The notes: a model not told the origin generated them from the sequence alone. A stretch of DNA of 31,360 nt from JACPGQ01 sp039798685 (GCA_039798685.1 JBDKFM010000005.1:1-31360); one strand, 5' to 3'. Shown: positions 8,465 through 17,841, counted from the stretch's first letter. Numbers and translations are program-made.

Positions 8465-9627
8465 GACGTAGTTCCTTTCTTCTGCACAACCTCAGAAAGC
8501 GCCTGAAGCGTCTTCTTGGCCGTCTTCTCCCAGCTAAACCGTGCAACCTGCTTTTTTCCTTTAGCAATGAGTTCCTGTCGTAGCGTTTTACTCTCGAGAA
8601 GACTCTTCATCTTTCTTGCGATATCTGATACATTTTCAGGATCTACATAGAGCGCGGCATCTCCTCCTGCTTCCGGCAAACTGCTCACATTACTCGTAAT
8701 CACAGGACACTCATGCTGCATCGCCTCAAGCACAGGTAACCCAAACCCTTCATAAAGACTCGGCAGCACATAAGCGATCGAATTTCTATAGAGCACAGGA
8801 AGTTCATCATCGGTCACAGACTCAAGGAAGCGTACTCTTTTTTCAACCCCATACTTCTCAGGAGCTTCTAAGATTTCCTCATACAACCAACCGCGTTTTC
8901 CTACGATAACAAGCAACAGTTTTTCGCCATTACTCTCTAAAGGAAGCGAAGAAAAAGCCTCTATAAGTCTCACTATATTCTTCCTCGGCTGTAACGTACC
9001 GACAAAAAGAAAATATGGCCCACTTATACCATACTTACTCTGTAACATATGTATAGGATACACCTGAGGAGTAAGCGATGTAAACGGCTTGACACCTGGA
9101 TATGTCACTACCACCCGATCCTCGTCAACACCATAGAGGCGGATAATATCTTTTTTACTCGCCTCGCTAATCGTAAAGATCACTGATGCCTTCTTCGCTG
9201 AATATGACGTCCAATGTGTGAGCTGATACAGATCTTTTTTCCTGAACAACTGAGGGAAATAGTGATATGAAAGGTCCATAATTGAGATCGCGGTTGGTAT
9301 TTTTGAAAAACGAGGCGCATAGTGAGACGGAGAAAAAAAGATGTCTGGTGCTTTTTTCATCAACCTGAGATGTAAGGGAAGTGCAATCTGAGTCCAGAAC
9401 GGCCTTGGCCCAAATACATCATATCGCCATGTTTCATTCTCGATTGGAAGGTCAGCTAATTTACTCTCCTTCAAAAGGATCTTAAAAAAAGCCCTTTCTT
9501 TTCCTATCAACCCGGAATTACTACCGAGAGATAACCTTTTAAACTCTGTAAGGAGCTGAAAAGCATACTCTCCAATCCCTACTCTTGTCGCCACGTTCGC
9601 TTCGTTCCCGTCTATTCCTATTATCAT
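8461..9627 (-). CDS. GT4 family glycosyltransferase (mannosyltransferase-like)
   Basis: 388 residues with complete GT-B fold. The N-terminal domain begins IIGIDGNEANVATRVGIGEY (2-21). FFSPSHYAP (97-105) and IMDLSYHYFP (116-125) are typical of WbaZ/MtfB-like transferases. The junction is VTYPGV (174-179). The donor domain shows FVGTLQPRKN (208-217), LVIVGKRGW (239-247) and LPSLYEGFGLPVLEAM (288-303), with E293 and E301 as the E-x7-E pair. This pattern is common in mannosyl- and rhamnosyltransferases. A GGGAG 8 bases before the ATG is a good ribosome-binding site and lies across the stop of the half-length GT upstream. It overlaps the acetyltransferase start by 4 bases. Confidence 0.93.
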   Translation of the reverse strand: MIIGIDGNEANVATRVGIGEYAFQLLTEFKRLSLGSNSGLIGKERAFFKILLKESKLADLPIENETWRYDVFGPRPFWTQIALPLHLRLMKKAPDIFFSPSHYAPRFSKIPTAISIMDLSYHYFPQLFRKKDLYQLTHWTSYSAKKASVIFTISEASKKDIIRLYGVDEDRVVVTYPGVKPFTSLTPQVYPIHMLQSKYGISGPYFLFVGTLQPRKNIVRLIEAFSSLPLESNGEKLLLVIVGKRGWLYEEILEAPEKYGVEKRVRFLESVTDDELPVLYRNSIAYVLPSLYEGFGLPVLEAMQHECPVITSNVSSLPEAGGDAALYVDPENVSDIARKMKSLLESKTLRQELIAKGKKQVARFSWEKTAKKTLQALSEVVQKKGTTS

Positions 9628-9630
9628 AAA

Positions 9631-10158
9631 TTATACTCCCGCAGAAATTACACGAAGTTTATCCTCAGGAAAATGCAACAATTCTCGCGCATCATTTTTT
9701 GTCGCTTCAGAAATACACAATAGAAGGTCACACTCTTTCATTACCCACTCCAATTTTCGTTTCTGCGTCTCAACAATTGCCAAAGCCGTCTCATCCGGAT
9801 ACTTATACACGATCAAATCATAAAGAATAGTCGCATTTTTTGCTCGCCTGACAGGTGGCTGAGTCCAATCGGATGAGATAAACACATCAATGTTTCCGAT
9901 AAGTAGCTCAATCGGGAGTATATGAAGCCTATTCCACAGCACATCGAGCAATCGTGCAGGAAAAGGATATCGCTTCATATGTACCTTGTTGCTCCTCTCA
10001 AACTGAAATATCTGGGAAAAATTTCTTAGAGATGAATAAAATAGTACCAATTCAACACCATCATTCTTTACGAGCTCATCTATAAGGCTTGTCAGATACT
10101 TCGACACTCCAGTCCCCCGGTATGCGGCCTGTGAAATATCTATACCAATTTTCATCAT
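9631..10158 (-). CDS. Half-length GT4: acceptor-binding domain only, donor domain missing
   Basis: 175 residues. It reads as the first half of a GT-B enzyme: IGIDISQAAYRGTGVSKYLT (4-23), a DVFISSDWTQPP segment (about 109-120), ATILYDLIVYKYPD (128-141), and LLCISEATKNDARELL (about 146-161). It stops at LRVISAGV, exactly where full GT4 proteins pass into the linker (compare VVVTYPGV in the next gene). The donor domain with the E-x7-E site is absent, so it should not work alone as a GT4. No remnant of a second half is found: the next intact GT4 starts 4 bases after the stop. It may be a degraded tandem copy, or a stable half-protein that pairs with another chain. The reading frame is clean and it has its own promoter-like box. 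Confidence 0.75.
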   Translation of the reverse strand: MMKIGIDISQAAYRGTGVSKYLTSLIDELVKNDGVELVLFYSSLRNFSQIFQFERSNKVHMKRYPFPARLLDVLWNRLHILPIELLIGNIDVFISSDWTQPPVRRAKNATILYDLIVYKYPDETALAIVETQKRKLEWVMKECDLLLCISEATKNDARELLHFPEDKLRVISAGV

Positions 10159-10163
10159 ATAAA

Positions 10164-10172
10164 ATTATAACA
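10164..10172 (-). promoter_or_regulatory. Extended -10 promoter (TGTTATAAT) before the half-length GT4
   Basis: The minus strand reads TGTTATAAT, a perfect TATAAT with the TGn extension. It ends 5 bases before the first ATG at 10158. No convincing -35 is present, as is common for extended -10 promoters. Transcription would start about at the A of the ATG, giving a leaderless message. This gap of 28 bases is the only real break in the minus-strand run between 20010 and 339. Confidence 0.55.
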
Positions 10173-10186
10173 AAGTGTCGAAAAAA

Positions 10187-10405
10187 TTATTTCTTCGTTC
10201 GCAATTGCTGAGGCAAAAGTGCTGAGAGGAGAAAAAAGGAGGCTGCATACCACGTCAGACGCTCAGCAGTAAAGAAAATCCAAAACTGAAAGAGCGGAAC
10301 CGCAACAAAAAGGCACAAAAGACCCGCCAGCGAAGCGTGACGCCCATCTCTTCTCAACAAGAAAAAAATAATAATCACAATAAAGATACCATCCTGAATT
10401 TTCAT
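10187..10405 (-). CDS. Small membrane protein, function unknown
   Basis: 72 residues. I do not recognise a family. It has a hydrophobic start (IQDGIFIVIIIFFLL), a short charged loop RRDGRHAS (18-25), a second span (LAGLLCLFVAVPLFQFWIFF) and a third, weaker one (LTWYAASFFLLSALL), ending in basic residues. With the positive loop inside, both ends can be placed with two or three spans. It begins 3 bases after the stop of the large GT-C protein, so it is very likely translated from the same message and could be a partner subunit. It is small but has no internal stops and fits the tight spacing of the run. Confidence 0.65.
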   Translation of the reverse strand: MKIQDGIFIVIIIFFLLRRDGRHASLAGLLCLFVAVPLFQFWIFFTAERLTWYAASFFLLSALLPQQLRTKK

Positions 10406-10408
10406 ATT

Positions 10409-12436
10409 TCAGTCTTTCACTTCTTTCTTCTTATAACGCACAAACACCGAACCTAGCAATAATACTGCAACAAATCCTGATACGAGCATCCACTCTGCAA
10501 TTGGACGTTCAAGAACATGGTACACCTCAACAGAATAACTCCCATCCTTCAACGTGATCTTATTCAACCCCCCATTACCCCGAAGCGTAGGACTCGCCTC
10601 CTTCCCCTCACTTACTCTCCAAAATCTACTATAAGCATCAGTAAATATCAGCGTGTCTTCCGCTGAAACTGAATCTAAATAGACATTATAGGATGTCGGG
10701 CTGTGCTTCTCCCATCTAAGAGACTTATCGCTTGTGAGCCAGAAATGCGATCGCACACCTCCAAGTTCATAGACTGCCAGTTCTGAAAACCGCGTGACAC
10801 GCTGCAACCCCTTAACTCTATCAAGCCTCCGAATCAGACTATCTCTTTTTTCTCCACTATATTTGCGATCTTCGAGAAAAAGCTCCCTTCTTGAATCAAG
10901 AGGTACGACAACATACCGTACAGAACTCTCGCTGAGTTGTCTTAGGTATTTTCCGTCAGATAGTTTTGCTATAAGTTTGTCATCTGAGCTCGTCTGAAAA
11001 TATTCAGAGGCGCTTACTGCCGGATGATTATCACTATAGTAACCAAACCGTTGGTGAGTAGGAAACCAAAGCACGCGGAAAAAACTTGTATCCGATTCTA
11101 AAAACGCTGCAAAGCTCCGATATTCATTTGGTACCACCATACCGGAGAGTGTCCCCTTGACTCCTCCAAAAAATGACTCCCGGATAAGAACACACCAAAT
11201 AATAATAAAAACAGTCAAAACACAGAGTAAAATTCTCTCTGAAGATAAACGCAACCACTTACGATCAGATATATACGTACTGAGGACACGAAGAGAGATC
11301 GGAATAAGAACACTATATGCGATTGCCACAACAATATAAAATTTCGTTGGATCCCGAAACACCACAAAACCCGGAACATATTGAAACATCCAAAGATACA
11401 CAAAACCAAATGGCTCACTCGCCCCTTTTGCCAAAAATGCACCCGCTAGTCCCAGAAGTGAAAAAAACAGAATACTTATTCTCACCCGGCTTTCAGTTTT
11501 ATTGCTTCCGGGTTGCAAAAAAAACAGAGGAAGAAATGCAAGAAACGGAAGAATAAGAAATTCAGGTTGCATAAATGATACTTTCCCAAATACATTTTCT
11601 GGCCAGTTGGGATGAAGCAGAGAGAGTGAGTGAGAAAAATCAGAAAAACTAAAAAACTCTACAGACCCTCGTGAAAAATTCATAGTGTTACCGTAATCTG
11701 AAGGACCGACTCCATAAAGCAACATCGGAACCAACCAGAAACTATGCAAAAGAAAGGCTGTAAAAAATGGAACACTCATTACGATCCCGGCTCTCAGAAA
11801 ACTAACGACACTTTTATGACTTTTGAGAACAGAAAAGATCAAAAATGAAATTAGAATTAGAAATGATATATATGCAATTCTCGGATCAAAGTGTATGAGA
11901 ATTGCGACGAGAAATGAAGAAAGAACCAGTCGGAAACGTAGCTTTTTTATCGAAAAAAACGATATGGATACTGTGTCTGAAATCAGATCGAAACATGCAT
12001 ACAGAACGAGAGGGGTTATGGCATATGCCATCGCCACACCCATCTGACCACCGGAAACAAGCATGAGCACATAAGTGTTCGTCGTATAGATAAGAGCTCC
12101 GATGATACTTTTTGTAAATTTGTAGGATGAAATAAGTGAGAATATGAGAAAAGGGTAGAACCAAAAAACCCGTTCAATAATCTCCCATGACATGAACTGA
12201 CTAAAGACTCTGGCAGTTTGCTGAAAATACGTCTCCAGCGATGCGAAGAGAAGATTCGTTTCACCGACTCCCCAGCGTGCATGATAATACCCGACACCAC
12301 TCGGAAAATTTTGAAGAGCGCTCTGATAAAAATACGGCCAATCACCAGATGAGAGCGTACCAGAAAAAGAAAACCACGATCTGAAAATTATGAGACACAC
12401 AACCAATACGACTGCAAAGAGAAATTTATTTTTCAT
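10409..12436 (-). CDS. Large GT-C-type membrane glycosyltransferase with outer beta-domain
   Basis: 675 residues. About 11-13 spans cover residues 1-430. SGDWPYFY (30-37) follows the first span and places an acidic residue (D32) in the first outer loop, as GT-C enzymes do. Near the end of the membrane part is YVPGFVVFRDPTKFY (353-367). After it comes an outer, mostly beta-rich part (about 445-640) and a final span with a basic tail (KKKEVKD). The last ~95 residues contain YSRFWRVSEG (about 602-611). The same scaffold, with matching motifs, is found in the 1111-residue protein at 14506-17841, so the two are paralogs. The YfhO-like and mycobacterial arabinosyltransferase-like families are the nearest general types I can name. 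The start overlaps the 580-residue GT-C gene by 11 bases. Confidence 0.8.
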   Translation of the reverse strand: MKNKFLFAVVLVVCLIIFRSWFSFSGTLSSGDWPYFYQSALQNFPSGVGYYHARWGVGETNLLFASLETYFQQTARVFSQFMSWEIIERVFWFYPFLIFSLISSYKFTKSIIGALIYTTNTYVLMLVSGGQMGVAMAYAITPLVLYACFDLISDTVSISFFSIKKLRFRLVLSSFLVAILIHFDPRIAYISFLILISFLIFSVLKSHKSVVSFLRAGIVMSVPFFTAFLLHSFWLVPMLLYGVGPSDYGNTMNFSRGSVEFFSFSDFSHSLSLLHPNWPENVFGKVSFMQPEFLILPFLAFLPLFFLQPGSNKTESRVRISILFFSLLGLAGAFLAKGASEPFGFVYLWMFQYVPGFVVFRDPTKFYIVVAIAYSVLIPISLRVLSTYISDRKWLRLSSERILLCVLTVFIIIWCVLIRESFFGGVKGTLSGMVVPNEYRSFAAFLESDTSFFRVLWFPTHQRFGYYSDNHPAVSASEYFQTSSDDKLIAKLSDGKYLRQLSESSVRYVVVPLDSRRELFLEDRKYSGEKRDSLIRRLDRVKGLQRVTRFSELAVYELGGVRSHFWLTSDKSLRWEKHSPTSYNVYLDSVSAEDTLIFTDAYSRFWRVSEGKEASPTLRGNGGLNKITLKDGSYSVEVYHVLERPIAEWMLVSGFVAVLLLGSVFVRYKKKEVKD

Positions 12437-14168
12437 CTTTAATTTTACTATCCAGACGTTTCTTTACTGCATCACTAATCTCAGTTAACACCATTGTTTC
12501 ACGATCCCAAAAAAACGCATGCACTACATCTGGAGAAAACTCATTTCGCAAAACAGCTTTCTCAAGATCAGCTTCATTATAAAAATAACCAAAGCCATAC
12601 TCTCCAAGTCTCCTATATCCCTGCGAATCATGCGAATAAAGATAACCATCATCCAAAATTTCCGGACGGAGCGAGCGATTATCATAGTAAAGCACCATCA
12701 AAATATTCCCGAGACCTGACTGAAACGGAACTTTCAGATCAGGAATCAAAAAATCACTTCCTTTTCCTGTAAAGAAAAAAACATTTTCCTTACCAGTAAG
12801 AGAAGGCATTATTGCACTTAGCTGATTCAGGAGTGATTTTCTCTCATATGCATATCCCTCCTTAACCAGATAATAATTTCTTATATAAAGTATATTGATT
12901 AAAGTTATCACACTGATTACAATCACAAATGCGATACTGGCAGCTGACACAGATCGGGAAAATATTTTTTTTGTCCAGAAAAAAATTACTGCTGAAAGAA
13001 CAATCGACGCAAAAAGATTCGGCACATAATAATATCTATTTTCTAAAAAACCAATTGCGCGTGGGAGAGGAACATAAGGAAGAATACTTATAAAAAATAA
13101 TGCGAGACCAAGTAAAATTAACATACCAAACTTTTTCTCTTTTGACCGAAATGCAAAAAAAGCACTCGTAACAAATAGTATTAGAAGAACTGTTGTGAGT
13201 AAGAGGTAGAGCACATCGGGGACGAGACTCCCCTGTAACTGACCGGAAACAGGAAGTGATGCAAGCTGCGGATAAATACTCTCAAGAACCGCGTGTGACA
13301 TCCTAAAAACCCACCCACCATAATCAAAAACTTGCGAAAGTGCTTGCAAGGGATAGAGAAAAATCTTTATAAATACCATCTCAGGATGAGTCGAAAGTGT
13401 TCCAAACACAAAACCCTTCGCATGTTTATGTGGGTTTACCAGAAGTAATACATATTTCGTAATAAATAGCGTTGCTATAAGAGCAGGAAATATAACAATG
13501 TGTTTAAAATCTTTCATTCTGAAATGCGAAAATTTTGATTTCCTCATTGCAAGATAGAGAATCGGATACACAACTATCAATACAAGAGTTGCTTCCGTAG
13601 AAAGGATTGAGCAAAGGAATAAAAAAACAGAGAGAAAAAGATTTCTCTTCGATTTTTTTTGCAGATAAAACAAGTAAAATTGCACGCTAAGCAAATAGAA
13701 AAAAAGTGCAGTCTGAAACCCAAGAGCCCCTGCAATCCAAAGAACTGCCTGACTAGATACAGCATGAACTCCGAATAATAACGCAGTGCCAGATGCAAAT
13801 AGTACAGACTTTGAGACTCTCTTCAATAGTATGTACACAAGAATTGAGTTTGCCAGATGCAGAAAATATACATATGAAGCAAAAACCAAGTAATTCGGAC
13901 CAAATATTTTCTGCATTATCAAGACAAAACTATTAATGACAGGAGTAAAATGTGTTAAGACATGTGATACTGCAAATAAATTTTTAAGCTGATCCGTGAA
14001 TGAGAGATTAAAAAATATAATTCCAGCGGCAAAAGAAGACCACTCATCCTGTTCGAAAAATCCAAAAAACAATCTTCTGTAAGTATACGCAACAACGAAC
14101 AGAACGATTGCTGGGCAAAATATCCCTCCCCACATTGACCATTTTTTTTTCACTAAATTCGTTTTCAT
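12426..14168 (-). CDS. GT-C-type membrane glycosyltransferase
   Basis: 580 residues with about 10-11 spans. The first outer loop has FFEQDEWSSFA (37-47), with D41-E42 in the place of the catalytic acidic pair of GT-C enzymes. A segment YVYFLHLANSILVYILL (about 99-115) is a hallmark of the PMT/TMTC-like group. The last ~150 residues form a soluble tail with VFFFTGKGSDF and AFFWDRETMVLTEI. The overall plan (acidic loop, spans, this tail) also fits the second half of the 1032-residue fusion, so they are probably related. It should use a polyprenyl-phosphate sugar donor outside the membrane. The start overlaps the stop of the small membrane gene by one base (TAATG). Confidence 0.82.
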   Translation of the reverse strand: MKTNLVKKKWSMWGGIFCPAIVLFVVAYTYRRLFFGFFEQDEWSSFAAGIIFFNLSFTDQLKNLFAVSHVLTHFTPVINSFVLIMQKIFGPNYLVFASYVYFLHLANSILVYILLKRVSKSVLFASGTALLFGVHAVSSQAVLWIAGALGFQTALFFYLLSVQFYLFYLQKKSKRNLFLSVFLFLCSILSTEATLVLIVVYPILYLAMRKSKFSHFRMKDFKHIVIFPALIATLFITKYVLLLVNPHKHAKGFVFGTLSTHPEMVFIKIFLYPLQALSQVFDYGGWVFRMSHAVLESIYPQLASLPVSGQLQGSLVPDVLYLLLTTVLLILFVTSAFFAFRSKEKKFGMLILLGLALFFISILPYVPLPRAIGFLENRYYYVPNLFASIVLSAVIFFWTKKIFSRSVSAASIAFVIVISVITLINILYIRNYYLVKEGYAYERKSLLNQLSAIMPSLTGKENVFFFTGKGSDFLIPDLKVPFQSGLGNILMVLYYDNRSLRPEILDDGYLYSHDSQGYRRLGEYGFGYFYNEADLEKAVLRNEFSPDVVHAFFWDRETMVLTEISDAVKKRLDSKIKDEK

Positions 14169-14503
14169 TATTTACCCCTCACCTTATTCACAAATAGGAA
14201 TATGAATAAGAAATATAGAATCGCTCCAAAATTTTCAGCAAACATCTCCAATTCAAAAATTGTTAATGAAAACGACACCAACAAGACAATGACAGCAATA
14301 AGTATAATCCATTTCGTTGCAGGACTAAACATTAAATACCACACTATAAGGACAAAAACGAATCCTATAAATGGAGATATAATGATATTAAGAAAAGGAA
14401 CATAGACGAGAAGCATCGTAAGAATCACAAAAATCAAAAAAAGCTGTGTTAACTTTTGTGAATGTGATGTATACAAGCGAAAAATATTTCGAAAAATACG
14501 CAT
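14168..14503 (-). CDS. Small four-span membrane protein, function unknown
   Basis: 111 residues, not recognised. After a basic, amphipathic start (MRIFRNIFRLYTSHSQK) come about four hydrophobic stretches: LFLIFVILTMLLVYVPF, IGFVFVLIVWYLMF, WIILIAVIVLLVSFSLTI and FGAILYFLFIFLFV, with a basic end KVRGK. It lies 2 bases after the 1111-residue GT-C gene and overlaps the 580-residue GT-C gene by one base, so it is certainly in the operon. Small membrane proteins in such places can be GtrA-like sugar-lipid flippases or subunits, but I see no GtrA signature, and the function stays open. Confidence 0.7.
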   Translation of the reverse strand: MRIFRNIFRLYTSHSQKLTQLFLIFVILTMLLVYVPFLNIIISPFIGFVFVLIVWYLMFSPATKWIILIAVIVLLVSFSLTIFELEMFAENFGAILYFLFIFLFVNKVRGK

Positions 14504-14505
14504 GA

Positions 14506-17500
14506 TTATTTCTCTTTCTTTCTTAAGAGATAAAGTATGACAATCCCACTCACTACGGACGATACAGAAACAAATGCACCATACGTCACAAAGCGCTGAA
14601 GCGAATAATGAATTGACAGATCATATGTACCCTTCCTCTCTATAAGCCACACATTTTGAAAAAGATTTCCCTGCAGATGCGTCCCCTCTGATGCTTTCCA
14701 GGCATGAGAAAAACGTGACGAGACAGTCAGAAGAAACGGCGAAGCGGCTTTTTCCACATGTACGACAAAATCTGTAGGATTTTTCTCTTCCACACGTATT
14801 GTTGGCGAATCAACCTTTTCAATATACACACTTCTTACTGCTGTTATGTCGGGCGCAGTAAGCTCAATGACTCTCAAATTTTCAACATTCTCTTTAAAAC
14901 GTTCCTCATCAAGACTCGGTGAACAGAAGCCTACTCTCATCGTTTTCGCAACTTTACTCAATGCGACAGTGTCTGAGGAGAGAATATATCTCTGTTGTTT
15001 CTTCTGCTCACCTGAGACTTTAAAATAACCAAGCAATTTTGGCTCATATCTAATCCCGTCATCTACAAAAAACATAAAATTAGGATCGAAATTATTTTTG
15101 ACTGAGAAATCGAGACTATAAACTTTTCCAAAACCATAACCATCAAGTGTCGAAAGATAACACGCTCTTCCCGCATGCTCCTCCCTCGTCGCAACAGAAA
15201 GAACCGACTCTTGAGGTGGAAGATGCAGAACGATTGTATTATCTCCCTGTTCTAAGTAAATATCATCAAAACGCATTGTTGATTCTGTTTCGATTGGTGT
15301 AAGCGACTTTCCATCTAACTCCATACTTACCCCCTGATACGACCCGATCTTTCCTAGTGAGTCTTTTTTAATTGAGACTACATATGTGCCTGCAACCGGT
15401 GCAGAAAGCGAATATACCTTTTCTCGAGTAAAACTATCCCTATCGATTATCTTCATTAACTTTTTATCGTTTCTGTCGAGCTGTCCTAATATAACTTCAA
15501 GAACTGCCTGCTGATTTTTTTTACCTGCTTGGAGCACTAAATCATTGAGAAAAACAACCTGTGCATGCGAATAATCCTGCAACGTGACAGCGGTGAGGTA
15601 TGGATTTATAGACCTTTGCGGTATCTCATCAATTAATTCACTGTATGAGAAAAGTATCTCAGTATATTTGTCCCTCGCATTCTTTATATAAAGCTCTGGC
15701 TTATCTCTTTCAATAAGTTCTTTAAGCTGAGCAGCATATTTCAAGCTTTCTCCTGTGTACATAAAGAGCTGTTCTTCAAATGACAACTCACGCTTTTTAA
15801 ATAGCTTGTCCCTAATTTCTATAATCTGGTAGAGTCGTGAATCGAGCAATATTCTTGGCTTCGGAAAAACAACTCCCACCTCTGCCCTCTCTGCCTCACA
15901 ACTAATACAACGAGCATGCGCTACAAAATCCGAGACCTCAATCCCCTCCGGAATTTCAGAAAGCTGCACCATATCCGATGATTGCGTTTCCAATAATCCA
16001 CTGTCTGAAACATATGCAGTAGTAGTTGCACGAACTATTGGTTTTTCTCCTGATAATTCATAGACGTACCACCGTCCGAATTCTTTAATTTTTTTCAGTG
16101 AGATATTTTCAATTTTTTTGGCAACCTCGTACGGATTATCGGTTTCTACACCTGGATAATCGTATGCAAAATCAAATCGTAAAAGCACATACTTTATTCC
16201 AAGCAATGACGTTAATCTCTCAACATTTTTTTTGTCACTCTCATTAATTGCATCATACAACTCAACAACAAGCTGATTTTCATGTGGAGAAAGTAACACC
16301 GTATTTTCAATAATCCCTGTATTGCCAAAATTTGCGAGCACGGGATTCAAGCTCAAATATTTCCACTGATATATTTCAAAATGACGATCATTATTAAGTT
16401 GCGGGAGTAACAGCACCCTTTGTCCTCTCCCGTGTTGCTTCCACCATTCGGAAAAATCCCTAGCATAGACAGGTAGCTCAACTCTTGAAGAAGCATAATG
16501 AGGATCAACATGAAAAAAATTTCCATTAAAAAAGGGATAATTATAGAGAAGTATAATCAATACAAAAAGAATAAAAAAAACAGGAGCTACAAGCTCTTTC
16601 CCTTCAGAAACTTTTCTCCTTAAAAGATCGATAAAACCACTCAGCGAAAAACTCATGAGAAGTCCGGCAACGAGCCAGTAACTATACCCAAACTTATAAA
16701 TTGCAGATCGAAAGATAAGAAATCCGGGAACATATTTCATTAGAAGAGCAAACAACTCTCCAAATGGATAATGAATCCCTGCAGTAAAAAATAATGTCAC
16801 AAAGGAGGAAAGAAAAAGAAACAACATAAGTCGTTTGTTTTCCTTTTTTAAAAGAAATGAGCAAAACAATAAAACAGGGAATAGGAAACTCACAAACACT
16901 AAAAAAGGATTTCTTAGATAACTGTTTGCATAAGGATGAGATATATTGTCGTACCAATCTGGAATTCCTTGAAGTCTTAGAAGATTCAGGATGCTTGTGT
17001 TCTCACTTAGATAACGAGTCCATCCTGTAATCCCTTCAATGCCGCCAGATCGTTCGATCAAACTTCCATATTCAGATAATGTCGCCGAAAGAAAAGGGAG
17101 TATCGTATATGCATTGAAAAGAATAAATGAAATTCCGAAAGTTAAAAAAAGAAGATGAAGTAACACTATTTGCAAATATAGTTTGCTTCTTACTCTTGTA
17201 ATACTATAGAAAAGATAGAATATGAAAATAAGAACAAGTAACCCTCCGTACAATGAAAAACCGAGCCATCCACCACCATTGAATATGGTCAAAATAAACG
17301 CACACACTATTCCATTCTTTATAGCTTTCTTAAGAGTAAGTTGGGTATTCAACAAAGGCACCAATACACACAAGATAAGTGGTGTTGCAACGAGAAGAGA
17401 AAATTTTGTTCTTTCTGCTATCCACCACGCCTGTAGGTTGTAAAAATTCAGCGCGTAAAAAATAGGAAAAAAATACCTCGCATATGATGTCTTAATAAGT

Positions 17501-17841
17501 TTATTTTTTTCAAGTACAAATACGAAAAAATAGGCTGAGAAAAGAAGCATAAAAAACCAGAAAGAGAACACTATTCTTTGACTCATCTGATCGGAAAATC
17601 CCATAAAATGGGGTACTGAATCGATCAGGTGAATCAACAAGCTTCCTTGAATTGCTGATTGATCACTTCCAAAGCCGATTAACCAAGACCAGGAATAAAT
17701 TCTGTCATAGAGGAAAGAAGTTGGGGCAAGAGGAAATACGTTGTCATATCCGAGAAGAATCGCATTTCCGGGAAACCAAAGTTGAGGAATAAGGGACAGG
17801 AGAAAAATACACAATGTGAACAATACTGTTGATTTACTCAT
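14506..17841 (-). CDS. Very large GT-C-type membrane protein with long outer insertion
   Basis: 1111 residues from the ATG at 17841. That start gives an 8-base overlap with the epimerase gene; the open frame reaches up to 18084, but this extra part only mirrors the epimerase in another frame. About 12 spans fill residues 1-440. LLGYDNVFPLAP (29-40) puts D33 in the first outer loop. KYVPGFLIFR (369-378) marks the end of the membrane part. A long outer portion (about 445-1080) follows, then one span and LLRKKEK. Its last ~90 residues match the end of the 675-residue paralog (SHAWKASEG, 1045-1053). Between about 605 and 1015 there is an insert of roughly 400 residues absent from the paralog, with a CISC pair (645-648), a charged helical part and beta-rich stretches. 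Probably a lipid-sugar-dependent transferase on the outer face. Confidence 0.82.
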   Translation of the reverse strand: MSKSTVLFTLCIFLLSLIPQLWFPGNAILLGYDNVFPLAPTSFLYDRIYSWSWLIGFGSDQSAIQGSLLIHLIDSVPHFMGFSDQMSQRIVFSFWFFMLLFSAYFFVFVLEKNKLIKTSYARYFFPIFYALNFYNLQAWWIAERTKFSLLVATPLILCVLVPLLNTQLTLKKAIKNGIVCAFILTIFNGGGWLGFSLYGGLLVLIFIFYLFYSITRVRSKLYLQIVLLHLLFLTFGISFILFNAYTILPFLSATLSEYGSLIERSGGIEGITGWTRYLSENTSILNLLRLQGIPDWYDNISHPYANSYLRNPFLVFVSFLFPVLLFCSFLLKKENKRLMLFLFLSSFVTLFFTAGIHYPFGELFALLMKYVPGFLIFRSAIYKFGYSYWLVAGLLMSFSLSGFIDLLRRKVSEGKELVAPVFFILFVLIILLYNYPFFNGNFFHVDPHYASSRVELPVYARDFSEWWKQHGRGQRVLLLPQLNNDRHFEIYQWKYLSLNPVLANFGNTGIIENTVLLSPHENQLVVELYDAINESDKKNVERLTSLLGIKYVLLRFDFAYDYPGVETDNPYEVAKKIENISLKKIKEFGRWYVYELSGEKPIVRATTTAYVSDSGLLETQSSDMVQLSEIPEGIEVSDFVAHARCISCEAERAEVGVVFPKPRILLDSRLYQIIEIRDKLFKKRELSFEEQLFMYTGESLKYAAQLKELIERDKPELYIKNARDKYTEILFSYSELIDEIPQRSINPYLTAVTLQDYSHAQVVFLNDLVLQAGKKNQQAVLEVILGQLDRNDKKLMKIIDRDSFTREKVYSLSAPVAGTYVVSIKKDSLGKIGSYQGVSMELDGKSLTPIETESTMRFDDIYLEQGDNTIVLHLPPQESVLSVATREEHAGRACYLSTLDGYGFGKVYSLDFSVKNNFDPNFMFFVDDGIRYEPKLLGYFKVSGEQKKQQRYILSSDTVALSKVAKTMRVGFCSPSLDEERFKENVENLRVIELTAPDITAVRSVYIEKVDSPTIRVEEKNPTDFVVHVEKAASPFLLTVSSRFSHAWKASEGTHLQGNLFQNVWLIERKGTYDLSIHYSLQRFVTYGAFVSVSSVVSGIVILYLLRKKEK

